From positions 1 to 20,307 of the forward strand of contig JAGBSA010000135.1 in assembly GCA_017632095.1 (NCBI GenBank): a DNA stretch of 20,307 bases, read 5' to 3'. This DNA is from Bacteroidales bacterium. GTDB taxonomy: Bacteria > Bacteroidota > Bacteroidia > Bacteroidales > P3. A program made the position numbers and the translations under genes. Shown here piece after piece: positions 7,856 to 13,475 of the stretch; the first letter of the stretch is position 1; each line of letters starts with the position of its first letter. Below the pieces are notes generated by a model. The model saw only the letters and a list, made by a program, of their open reading frames with translations. It searched no databases and was not told the DNA's origin.

Positions 7856-8976
7856 TTTCTAAGATCTTCAACAATGTATTTTGCAATATTTGCAGAGGCT
7901 CCTGCATTCCCTAAAATGTTTCTTAACTTGCCGAACATATAACGCATCTCCACTCTGTTGTTTTCGTCAAAGGTTATCTTACGAAACTCTTTCTCCAAAT
8001 CATCTCTATTACATAAATCCTGCAAAAGCTCAACCACCACAGGAGAATCAAGAATCAGATTAACCAATGAAATAAAGCGAATCTTAACAAGATATTTGCC
8101 TAAGATGAAAGAAAGAGGGTTCGCCTTATAACAAACAACTTCCGGAACATTGAAAAGAGCTGTTTCAAGAGTTGCTGTTCCTGAAGTTACGACAGCGGCA
8201 TGTGATGAATTCAATATAGAATAGGTATTATTGTATATAAGTTTGGCATTGCTCTCTTCCATATATTGATTATAGAATTCAGGAGAATGAGTGCTGACTC
8301 CTGCAACAACGAAATCGAACTCAGGAAACTTCTCAACCAAACTCAGTTGCAAAGGAAGCATCTTTTTAATCTCTTGCGTCCTACTGCCGGGTAGTAAAGC
8401 GATTATTGGTTTGGCTCCGAGATTATGCTCTTTCAGAAATTCCTCTTTGTTTTGCGTTGCACTGTAATGAGAAATCTCATCGAGTAAAGGATTGCCCGGA
8501 TATTCTACCTCCATGGAATGCTTATCGTAAAAAGGCTTTTCGAATGGTAGAATAACGAACAACTTATCCAAAACCTTTTTCATGGTTTTTATTCTGCCTT
8601 TCTTCCAAGCCCAAACTTGCGGAGAGATATAATAATACACCTTTATGCCGAGTTTATGCACGAATTTTGCAATCCGTAAGTTGAATCCGGGATAATCGAC
8701 TAAAATAACAGCATCGGGATTCCAAGAAACAATATCCTTTTTACAAAGAGACAGATTTCTTAAAACCGTTCTCAGATTGGCAACAACTTCAACAAAACCC
8801 ATGAAAGCAAGTTCCTTTATATGCTTTACAGGCTTTTGATTGTTTGCTTGCTCGATCATTTTGTCTCCACCCCAAAATCGGAACTCTGCATCTTTGTCTT
8901 TGATTTTTAACTCTTTCATTAGAAAAGACGCATGCAAGTCTCCCGACATTTCTCCTGCAATTATGTAATATTTCAT
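7852..8976 (-). CDS. lpxB: Lipid-A-disaccharide synthase
   Basis: A 374-residue GT-B glycosyltransferase of family GT19 that joins UDP-2,3-diacylglucosamine to lipid X, giving the lipid A disaccharide 1-phosphate at the inner membrane. The family hallmarks are clear: N-terminal IIAGEMSGDLH, YYISPQVWAWKKGR in the middle, LLPGSRTQEI, the TSGTATLE nucleotide-binding segment, and FISLVNLILD near the C-terminus. Length is normal. It lies 9 bp after a small membrane-protein gene and overlaps the SpoIID-like gene by 4 bp, part of the surE-orf-lpxB-spoIID leftward operon. Confidence 0.96.
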   Translation of the reverse strand: MKYYIIAGEMSGDLHASFLMKELKIKDKDAEFRFWGGDKMIEQANNQKPVKHIKELAFMGFVEVVANLRTVLRNLSLCKKDIVSWNPDAVILVDYPGFNLRIAKFVHKLGIKVYYYISPQVWAWKKGRIKTMKKVLDKLFVILPFEKPFYDKHSMEVEYPGNPLLDEISHYSATQNKEEFLKEHNLGAKPIIALLPGSRTQEIKKMLPLQLSLVEKFPEFDFVVAGVSTHSPEFYNQYMEESNAKLIYNNTYSILNSSHAAVVTSGTATLETALFNVPEVVCYKANPLSFILGKYLVKIRFISLVNLILDSPVVVELLQDLCNRDDLEKEFRKITFDENNRVEMRYMFGKLRNILGNAGASANIAKYIVEDLRK

Positions 8977-8985
8977 CTTAGTTTT

Positions 8986-9285
8986 CTATTTTCTAATCCA
9001 ACCTTGCGAAAAGTATCCCATTGCATAAAGCGAGTAAAGCATTATACAAAATCCGAAAAACAAAACAGTGAGCAAGCCCTTAACCGTTTTAGAAAACTGC
9101 AACTTGCTATACCAACGCAGAAGCAGGATTGCAGGCACAAAGGAAAAAAGAAACAACTTCGCATTGTTATTAAAAGGTAAATCGAAAGCAAACAGCACTC
9201 CTGCCAACAAAGCAGCCGTAAGAACAATGCTTGCAATAGAGACAACAACTCCAAAAATCACACTATCTTTCTTCAACATCTTCAA
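8986..9285 (-). CDS. Small membrane protein of unknown function in the surE-lpxB operon
   Basis: A 99-residue protein with three hydrophobic segments (about residues 9-33, 41-57 and 68-92) joined by short charged loops; I recognise no family. The start overlaps the end of surE by 23 bp and the stop lies 9 bp before lpxB, so translation is coupled on both sides. Gene packing and the hydrophobic pattern support a real gene; position suggests an envelope role, without stronger evidence. A different frame over the same bases (9042-9254) lacks this context and was not called. Confidence 0.75.
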   Translation of the reverse strand: MKMLKKDSVIFGVVVSIASIVLTAALLAGVLFAFDLPFNNNAKLFLFSFVPAILLLRWYSKLQFSKTVKGLLTVLFFGFCIMLYSLYAMGYFSQGWIRK

Positions 9286-10045
9286 ATCTTTCTTTAATAT
9301 TATTCAAACAAGAGTAAGCCGTGAAATCCACTTGCATAGGAACAAGACTTGCATACGACTTTTCCAACACACGATAGTCCGCTTGCGGAGAATCGTCCAA
9401 ACAGTTGAAAACACCGCTTAGCCAATAGTAAGGCTTTCCCGAAGGATCGCAATATTCAACCAATTCTTCATTCCAATAAGCCTTAGCTTGGTGGCACACC
9501 TTCAAGCCCTTGATTTCTCCTATAGGGAAATTTACATTCAGACACACACCATTATCCAATCCTTTCGCCAATACATCTTTGCAAATCCTTGTTACAAATT
9601 CCTCACAGTAAGAAAAGTCTGCATCCTTATCGCTATCGTCGATCGAGAAACCTATGCTTGGGATTCCTTCAGCACAGCCTTCGAATGCCGCAGCCATGGT
9701 TCCGGAATATATAGTATTGATTGAAGCATTGCCTCCGTGGTTTATTCCCGATACGACTAAGTTACATTCTTTCCCTTTCAAGATACGATTGAACGCCATT
9801 TTGACGCAATCCACGGGAGTGCCGTCTAAGGTATATCCTTTGAAAGAATCACTCTCCTCAATCGTTTTCAGCCTCAAAGGAGCATTAACCGTAATCGAAT
9901 GAGACTTGCTCGACATTTCTGTAGAGGGTGCAACAACGACCACATCCCCCAATTGCTTCATCAATCTCACCAAAACACTCATTCCTTTCGAATGATAACC
10001 GTCATCATTAGTGATGAAAATCAAAGGTTTCTTTATTTCGCACAT
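9263..10045 (-). CDS. surE: 5'-nucleotidase SurE
   Basis: A 260-residue SurE-family phosphatase that hydrolyses nucleoside 5'- and 3'-monophosphates with a divalent metal ion. The metal-binding ITNDDG motif has Asp14 and Asp15 near the N-terminus; further conserved segments are VVAPSTEMSSKSHSIT, LDGTPVDCVK, VVSGINHGGN and YSGTMAAAFEG. Length is normal and there is no signal peptide. It is the first gene of a leftward operon with lpxB; surE-lpxB neighbourhoods recur in Bacteroidota. Upstream is a TACCTTTG -7 box, shared divergently with the GtrA-like gene. Confidence 0.95.
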   Translation of the reverse strand: MCEIKKPLIFITNDDGYHSKGMSVLVRLMKQLGDVVVVAPSTEMSSKSHSITVNAPLRLKTIEESDSFKGYTLDGTPVDCVKMAFNRILKGKECNLVVSGINHGGNASINTIYSGTMAAAFEGCAEGIPSIGFSIDDSDKDADFSYCEEFVTRICKDVLAKGLDNGVCLNVNFPIGEIKGLKVCHQAKAYWNEELVEYCDPSGKPYYWLSGVFNCLDDSPQADYRVLEKSYASLVPMQVDFTAYSCLNNIKERFEDVEER

Positions 10046-10071
10046 ATTTCGTCAAAGTATAATAATCACGG

Positions 10072-10079
10072 CAAAGGTA
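10072..10079 (-). promoter_or_regulatory. -7 box for the surE operon
   Basis: TACCTTTG on the minus strand, 26 nt before the surE ATG. No clear -33 partner. Confidence 0.45.
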
Positions 10080-10110
10080 ACGAAAAAACGGCAATCGGGA
10101 GTTTTTTTTG

Positions 10111-10118
10111 TACATTTG
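10111..10118 (+). promoter_or_regulatory. -7 box for the GtrA-like gene
   Basis: TACATTTG matches TAnnTTTG and lies 21 nt before ATG 10140, after a T-rich run. The -33 region is weak. Confidence 0.5.
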
Positions 10119-10139
10119 CAGTCCAAAACGCTGAAACGA

Positions 10140-10619
10140 ATGCTTAAACAATTAGTAAAAAGACCTGTAAAACTGCTGCAAAGAATAGAGAACAAGTTCA
10201 TAAGGTTTCTGTTTGTCGGAGTGCTGAATACGATGTTCGGATACGGCTTGTTCGTTTTGTTTATCTGGTTTGGAATGCACTATTCCATAGCATTGTTTTG
10301 TGCAAACTTCCTTGGAATATTGTTCAACTACAAAACAACAGGCTATATCGTTTTCGAAACGCGTAGCAACCGCCTTTTGCTGCATTTCTTCCTTGTTTAC
10401 GGAATCGTTTACTTGTTTAACCTTGGCGAATTGTACCTTTTGGACGCTTCGAATCTTTATGAAACAATCTTAGATTGGGACTTTATGAAATTTTTGGACG
10501 ATTTGCCGTTGAACAAAGAAAAGATCGGGGACGTGATAGGGCAAGCCATAACCCTGTTGCCAAATGCTATCCTATCGTTTCTGCTGAATAAGATATTCGT
10601 ATTCAAGAAAAAAGATTAG
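10140..10619 (+). CDS. GtrA-like membrane protein
   Basis: A 159-residue protein with four hydrophobic segments and the GtrA family start: a basic N-terminus, then FIRFLFVGVLNTMFGYGLF, and later a basic YKTTGYIVF loop and a C-terminal LNKIFVFKKK. GtrA-type proteins act in transfer of undecaprenyl-linked sugars across the inner membrane for O-antigen or teichoic acid decoration. The frame is open back to 10011, but that would run through the promoter; ATG 10140 gives the normal N-terminus. The loop between helices three and four (about residues 100-135) is longer than in minimal GtrA proteins. No glycosyltransferase lies next to it in this window. Confidence 0.82.
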   Translation: MLKQLVKRPVKLLQRIENKFIRFLFVGVLNTMFGYGLFVLFIWFGMHYSIALFCANFLGILFNYKTTGYIVFETRSNRLLLHFFLVYGIVYLFNLGELYLLDASNLYETILDWDFMKFLDDLPLNKEKIGDVIGQAITLLPNAILSFLLNKIFVFKKKD

Positions 10620-10641
10620 CAATCTTGATTTCCTTTTGCCG

Positions 10642-10679
10642 AATCCTTGCTTCGGATTCTTAACTCCTTGTTGCGGAGT
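10642..10679. repeat. Two-unit 5-7-5 palindrome pair after the GtrA-like gene
   Basis: AATCC-TTGCTTC-GGATT (10642-10658) and ACTCC-TTGTTGC-GGAGT (10663-10679): arms differ between units but pair within each, and loops are 7 nt and similar. Start-to-start spacing is 21 bp. The first could also act as a weak terminator of the GtrA-like gene. Confidence 0.65.
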
Positions 10680-10697
10680 GTTATACCTGCTTTTCCC

Positions 10698-10711
10698 GAG
10701 AGCCGAGAGCC
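10698..10711. repeat. GAGAGCC direct repeat (two copies)
   Basis: GAGAGCC occurs twice in tandem, between the palindrome pair and array B. Confidence 0.6.
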
Positions 10712-10743
10712 GATTTTGAATCCACGAACTTACTATCAAAAAT

Positions 10744-10892
10744 TTTCCACGCCTTGATAATCCGATTATCACGCCGTGATAACACCATTATCACAAAGAG
10801 ATAATACCATTATCACGCCGTGATAATACCATTATCAGTAAGTGATAATACTATTATCAGTAAGCGGTAATACTATTATCACTTACCGGAGA
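10744..10892. repeat. Palindromic array B, 22-bp period, TTATC/GATAA arms
   Basis: Units start at 10744, 10766, 10788, 10810, 10832, 10854 and 10876, exactly 22 bp apart. The central units are TTATC, 7 nt, GATAA; the 7-mers are ACGCCGT, ACAAAGA, ACGCCGT, AGTAAGT and AGTAAGC. Outer units are degenerate: TTTCC-ACGCCTT-GATAA at the left and TTATC-ACTTACC-GGAGA at the right; the 10854 unit has GGTAA as right arm. Spacers are TCCGA, CACCA, TACCA, TACCA, TACTA and TACTA. Read the other way, it is six 15-nt palindromes such as GATAATACCATTATC separated by 7-nt spacers. No gene overlaps. Confidence 0.92.
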
Positions 10893-11048
10893 AATTCTTA
10901 GAGTAAGGAAACGCATTCGGAAACCTTGCTTGCAATGAGCTATGAGCAGAGAGAAGCGAGCCGAAAGTTGCTAAAAAAATCCTCAAAACTCATTGCACAA
11001 GGCTCAGAGCTCACATCTCGTTGCACAAGGCTCGTTGCTCACTTCGTG
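10893..11048. other. Gene-free repeat-rich stretch between array B and the promoter
   Basis: It contains TTGCACAAGGCTC twice (10993-11005 and 11021-11033), an imperfect inverted pair GAGCTATGAGC / GCTCAGAGCTC (10936-10946 and 11002-11012), and an array-A-like remnant AGTAAG-GAAAC-GCATT (902-917 of this kilobase, that is 10902-10917). An 83-residue frame here (10926-11177) contains the promoter and looks non-coding. Confidence 0.55.
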
Positions 11049-11098
11049 AAACTTTGCAAGAGATTATTTTGTCGGTTTATAAAGTTTTTATATCTTCG
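11049..11098 (+). promoter_or_regulatory. Promoter of the 11189 gene; copy 2 of the dispersed 50-bp element
   Basis: TTTG (11068-11071) and TATCTTCG (11091-11098) are 19 nt apart; the -7 box has one mismatch to TAnnTTTG. The 50 bp match 227-178 (minus strand) at 43 positions, with 22 identical bases at 11059-11080. The leader to ATG 11189 would be about 85-90 nt. Confidence 0.65.
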
Positions 11099-11188
11099 TC
11101 ATCTGAAAGCAAAATCAAATTTCAAAAAAAACATATCGACATTGAAATTCAGGCAAACGAAATTAAATAATAATTAAAACTTGTAAGT

Positions 11189-11740
11189 ATGAAAAAAATC
11201 ATCGGTTTATTATTCGCAGTTTTATTTTCGGCGGGATTGTACGCACAAGAAGAGATTATAAAGTTCCTTGGAATTCCCGTAGACGGCACAAAACAAGAAA
11301 TGATTGAGAAGTTAAAATCCAAAGGCTTCACCAACGAACAAATATTCTATGGTAGAAACATTCGAAGCGATTATTTAGAAGGAGAATTCAACGGGGAAAA
11401 AGTTGAGATTAGAATTCAAACACAGAACAACAAAGTTTGGAGACTCGAAATAACTGATAAAACATATCGCAGTAAGAGAGAAATAATATCAAGGTTTAAT
11501 AAACTTGTCGGTCAATTTGAGAATAACGGCAAGTACACTCCGTATAAGGAATATCAAACGATAGATGAAAATGAAGATATCGGGCGTAAAATTTCTTATT
11601 ACGACAAACAATATAAAGCAACCTTTATTCCTAAAACATCAGGTAAGGTTTGGTTTACAATAGATAAGTTAGTGGATTCCTATCGTATCGTTATGTATTA
11701 CGAAAATACGAAGAACGAAGCCGATGGCAGTGATTTATAA
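11189..11740 (+). CDS. Secreted protein of unknown function
   Basis: A 183-residue protein with a clear signal peptide (MKKIIGLLFAVLFSAGLYAQ, cleavage after about residue 20). The mature part opens with FLGIPVDGTKQEMIEKLKSKGF, a segment I associate with small secreted Bacteroidota proteins of unknown function, and continues as alternating beta strands and charged helices (EVRIQTQNNKVWRLEI, KATFIPKTSGKVWFTIDKL). There is no lipobox cysteine, so a soluble periplasmic protein is likely. No catalytic motif is apparent. Its promoter is the repeated 50-bp element beside array B. A 7-bp-stem hairpin separates it from the small membrane protein downstream. Confidence 0.8.
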   Translation: MKKIIGLLFAVLFSAGLYAQEEIIKFLGIPVDGTKQEMIEKLKSKGFTNEQIFYGRNIRSDYLEGEFNGEKVEIRIQTQNNKVWRLEITDKTYRSKREIISRFNKLVGQFENNGKYTPYKEYQTIDENEDIGRKISYYDKQYKATFIPKTSGKVWFTIDKLVDSYRIVMYYENTKNEADGSDL

Positions 11741-11747
11741 CTCTGTG

Positions 11748-11766
11748 TCTTGATTTCGTATCAAGA
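11748..11766. repeat. Small hairpin TCTTGAT / ATCAAGA
   Basis: 7-bp perfect stem (11748-11754 and 11760-11766) with loop TTCGT, between the stop at 11740 and the ATG at 11787. No T-run follows, so attenuation or transcript processing is more likely than full termination. Confidence 0.5.
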
Positions 11767-11786
11767 AGATAAAGATATATTATATA

Positions 11787-11945
11787 ATGGGATTATTAAC
11801 ACCAGGTTTGGGTTTCATATTTTGGCTTATTATTGCAATTTTAGGACTATTATTTGTTATTTTTCCTATAATTGCTTTTGTGATTGTAGTAAGAATAATC
11901 AATAAAAGAGATAAGAAAAATAATAACTCAAAGATTTCTTTTTGA
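11787..11945 (+). CDS. 52-residue single-span membrane protein
   Basis: ATG 11787 opens a 52-codon frame ending TGA at 11943-11945, immediately before a strong terminator. The protein starts MGLLTPGLGFIFWLIIAILG, has one long hydrophobic stretch (about residues 9-36), then a basic and asparagine-rich tail (VRIINKRDKKNNNSKISF): one membrane span with positive residues on the cytoplasmic side. The first 15 residues resemble the start of Bacteroidota F-type ATP synthase b subunits (LLTP..GL.FW), but the long coiled coil of that subunit is missing. It is 46 bp downstream of the secreted-protein gene and probably shares its transcript. Function unknown. Confidence 0.65.
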   Translation: MGLLTPGLGFIFWLIIAILGLLFVIFPIIAFVIVVRIINKRDKKNNNSKISF

Positions 11946-11946
11946 C

Positions 11947-11996
11947 AAACGAGCGTTCGACCTGCTTTTGCATTTGCGAACGCTCGTTTTGTTTTT
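11947..11996 (+). terminator. Strong intrinsic terminator after the small membrane protein
   Basis: Perfect 13-bp stem AAACGAGCGTTCG (11947-11959) and CGAACGCTCGTTT (11977-11989), 17-nt loop, followed by a T-rich tail. It starts 2 bp past the stop codon. Confidence 0.9.
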
Positions 11997-12057
11997 CTGA
12001 AACGAAGACTTGTCGAGCCTGGGTTTGCTTTGCAGGTTTGCAGATTTGGTTTGCTTG

Positions 12058-12089
12058 TTTGTGGCTTTGATAAGATTTTTCTATCTTTG
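12058..12089 (+). promoter_or_regulatory. Promoter of the outer-membrane beta-barrel gene
   Basis: TTTG (12058-12061), 20 nt, TATCTTTG (12082-12089): a full -33/-7 pair, 25 nt before ATG 12115. Confidence 0.75.
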
Positions 12090-12114
12090 CTTTTCGAAAG
12101 TTGAAACAAAGACA

Positions 12115-12933
12115 ATGGAAATCATGAATAGGATTTTAAGAACTTTTGTTTTGGTTGCAGTGCTTGCAATCTTTGGAATGAATCAATCGAAAGCACAATC
12201 GGATTTTTCAATTCACTTCGGAATGGCTTCGCCTCTCGGTTCGTTTGCCGATTATCAAGGTCAAGATGGTTCGGTAGCTTGGTTGGATAACACAAATCGT
12301 GCAGGTGCAGGTTTGGGATTTGATGCGGGGATGAAATTTCGTTATAATCTTCCTGCGGTAAAAGGTTTGGGAATCATTGCAACGGCAGATTTGTTTTACA
12401 ATGCTGCGAACAGCGATGTCAAAGCTTGGGCAAATGATTTTGAGGAGGAAGAGTTGGTTTATTCAAATGTAGATGTATTCACTTTAACCTTGCCTAAGTA
12501 TATAAATATCCCTGTTATGATGGGAATGAACTACGAATACGGACTTGCAAAAGGAATAAAGCTTTGGGGAGAATTTGGTTTGGGAGTCGATTTCGGGGTG
12601 ATTACGGATTTCAGACTTTACGGTTCGGGAGAAGGTTACTTTCGTTGCTATGACGAAAACGGCGGGCTATACTATGTCGACGGGGAAGAGACAAGGGTTT
12701 GTAACTATGAGACAACCGCAAGTCTTGCTTACCGGTTCGGAATAGGCGTGATGGTTGCCGATAGGTTAAGCATAGGATTGCATTATTACGCATTAGGTTC
12801 TCGGAAAGTAAAGTGTGAAGCAAGTTTTGAGGAGATTTACGAAAACGAAGACGACTATTTCGAAAAGGTAAACCTTGCTTTCGGAAGCATAAACCCTGCA
12901 ATGTTTACCGTCAGATTGGGTTATCACTTTTAG
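12115..12933 (+). CDS. Outer-membrane beta-barrel protein (porin-like family)
   Basis: A 272-residue protein with a signal peptide (hydrophobic core LRTFVLVAVLAIFGM, cleavage after KAQ). The mature part is a series of amphipathic strands and ends in FTVRLGYHF, with the terminal phenylalanine that BAM-dependent outer-membrane proteins usually carry. Strand-like segments include SIHFGMASPLGSF, AGAGLGFDAGMKFRYNL, KLWGEFGLGVDFGV and SLAYRFGIGVMVADRLSIGLHYY, as in the OMP_b-brl/OprF-like barrels common in Bacteroidota. ATG 12115 follows the promoter; ATG 12124 in the same frame is an equally plausible start. The open frame back to 12010 crosses the promoter and was discarded. Cargo is unknown. Confidence 0.82.
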   Translation: MEIMNRILRTFVLVAVLAIFGMNQSKAQSDFSIHFGMASPLGSFADYQGQDGSVAWLDNTNRAGAGLGFDAGMKFRYNLPAVKGLGIIATADLFYNAANSDVKAWANDFEEEELVYSNVDVFTLTLPKYINIPVMMGMNYEYGLAKGIKLWGEFGLGVDFGVITDFRLYGSGEGYFRCYDENGGLYYVDGEETRVCNYETTASLAYRFGIGVMVADRLSIGLHYYALGSRKVKCEASFEEIYENEDDYFEKVNLAFGSINPAMFTVRLGYHF

Positions 12934-12943
12934 AAAGCCATGA

Positions 12944-12983
12944 AAAACGTTTCCGCCTTTGCATCTTTTTTTGCGGAAGTTTT
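12944..12983 (+). terminator. Probable terminator after the beta-barrel gene
   Basis: AAAAC plus TTCCGC (12944-12948, 12951-12956) pair with GCGGAA plus GTTTT (12973-12983), with a 2-nt bulge and a T-rich 16-nt loop. The right arm ends in the T-run and overlaps the -33 region of the queD promoter. Confidence 0.55.
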
Positions 12984-12984
12984 G

Positions 12985-13014
12985 TTTGGCATAACTGATT
13001 ATTGATTAACTTTG
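12985..13014 (+). promoter_or_regulatory. Promoter of queD, placed for a leaderless or near-leaderless transcript
   Basis: TTTG (12985-12988), 18 nt, TAACTTTG (13007-13014). The queD ATG at 13020 is only 6 nt beyond the -7 box, so transcription would begin at or next to the start codon. Confidence 0.65.
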
Positions 13015-13019
13015 CAGGC

Positions 13020-13460
13020 ATGAAAATAAGACTAACGAAAGAATTTTGTTTCGAGGCGTCGCATGCTTTGAATAATTATGACGGTCTTTGTAAGAATATA
13101 CACGGACATTCTTACAAGTTGTTTGTTACTGTTTTGGGAGAGCCGAATGCAGATGTGGATAATCCGAAGTTTGGTATGGTTATGGATTTTGGAGACTTGA
13201 AAAGAATTGTTCAAAGACATATAATAGATATATATGATCATGCGTTGGTCTTAAACAAGGATAATGCTTTTGTTGCTTATGCCGAGAAAATGGATACGAA
13301 GCTTGTGCTGACGGATTATCAACCTACTTGTGAGAATATGCTGGTTGATTTTGCCAAGATAATAGGTGCGGAACTTCCTGCGGGCATTTGCTTGAAGCGA
13401 TTAAGGTTGCACGAAACTGCCACTTCCTATGCAGAATGGTATGCTGAGGATAATGTTTAA
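13020..13460 (+). CDS. queD: 6-carboxy-tetrahydropterin synthase (QueD/PTPS family)
   Basis: A 146-residue T-fold enzyme that converts 7,8-dihydroneopterin triphosphate to 6-carboxy-tetrahydropterin, the second step of queuosine biosynthesis. Zinc-binding histidines are His15 (FEASHAL) and His28/His30 (HGHSY), the catalytic cysteine is Cys24 (GLCKN), and the C-terminal LHETATSYAEWY segment carries the conserved glutamate. Length is normal. A TTG at 13002 lies in frame, but ATG 13020 gives the standard MKIRLTKEFCFEASH start. The AI-2E-family gene follows after 15 bp, suggesting co-transcription though no functional link is evident. A eukaryotic-type PTPS activity is less likely but not excluded. 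Confidence 0.93.
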   Translation: MKIRLTKEFCFEASHALNNYDGLCKNIHGHSYKLFVTVLGEPNADVDNPKFGMVMDFGDLKRIVQRHIIDIYDHALVLNKDNAFVAYAEKMDTKLVLTDYQPTCENMLVDFAKIIGAELPAGICLKRLRLHETATSYAEWYAEDNV

Positions 13461-13475
13461 TGATTCTTTGTTTGT

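Noticed and set aside
10011..10139. Longer N-terminus for the GtrA-like gene
   Set aside because: Overlaps surE and crosses the -7 box; the extra residues do not fit the family.
257..10892. Calling the 22-bp arrays CRISPR arrays
   Set aside because: Repeats are only 15-17 nt and spacers 5-7 nt drawn from a small vocabulary; there are no cas genes. The similarity is in layout only.
10926..11177. 83-residue reading frame in the gene-free region
   Set aside because: It is low-complexity and basic, made of repeat DNA, and the promoter of the next gene lies inside it. No signal of a protein family.
12010..12114. N-terminal extension of the outer-membrane barrel gene
   Set aside because: Contains the promoter and would bury the signal peptide 36 or more residues inside the protein.
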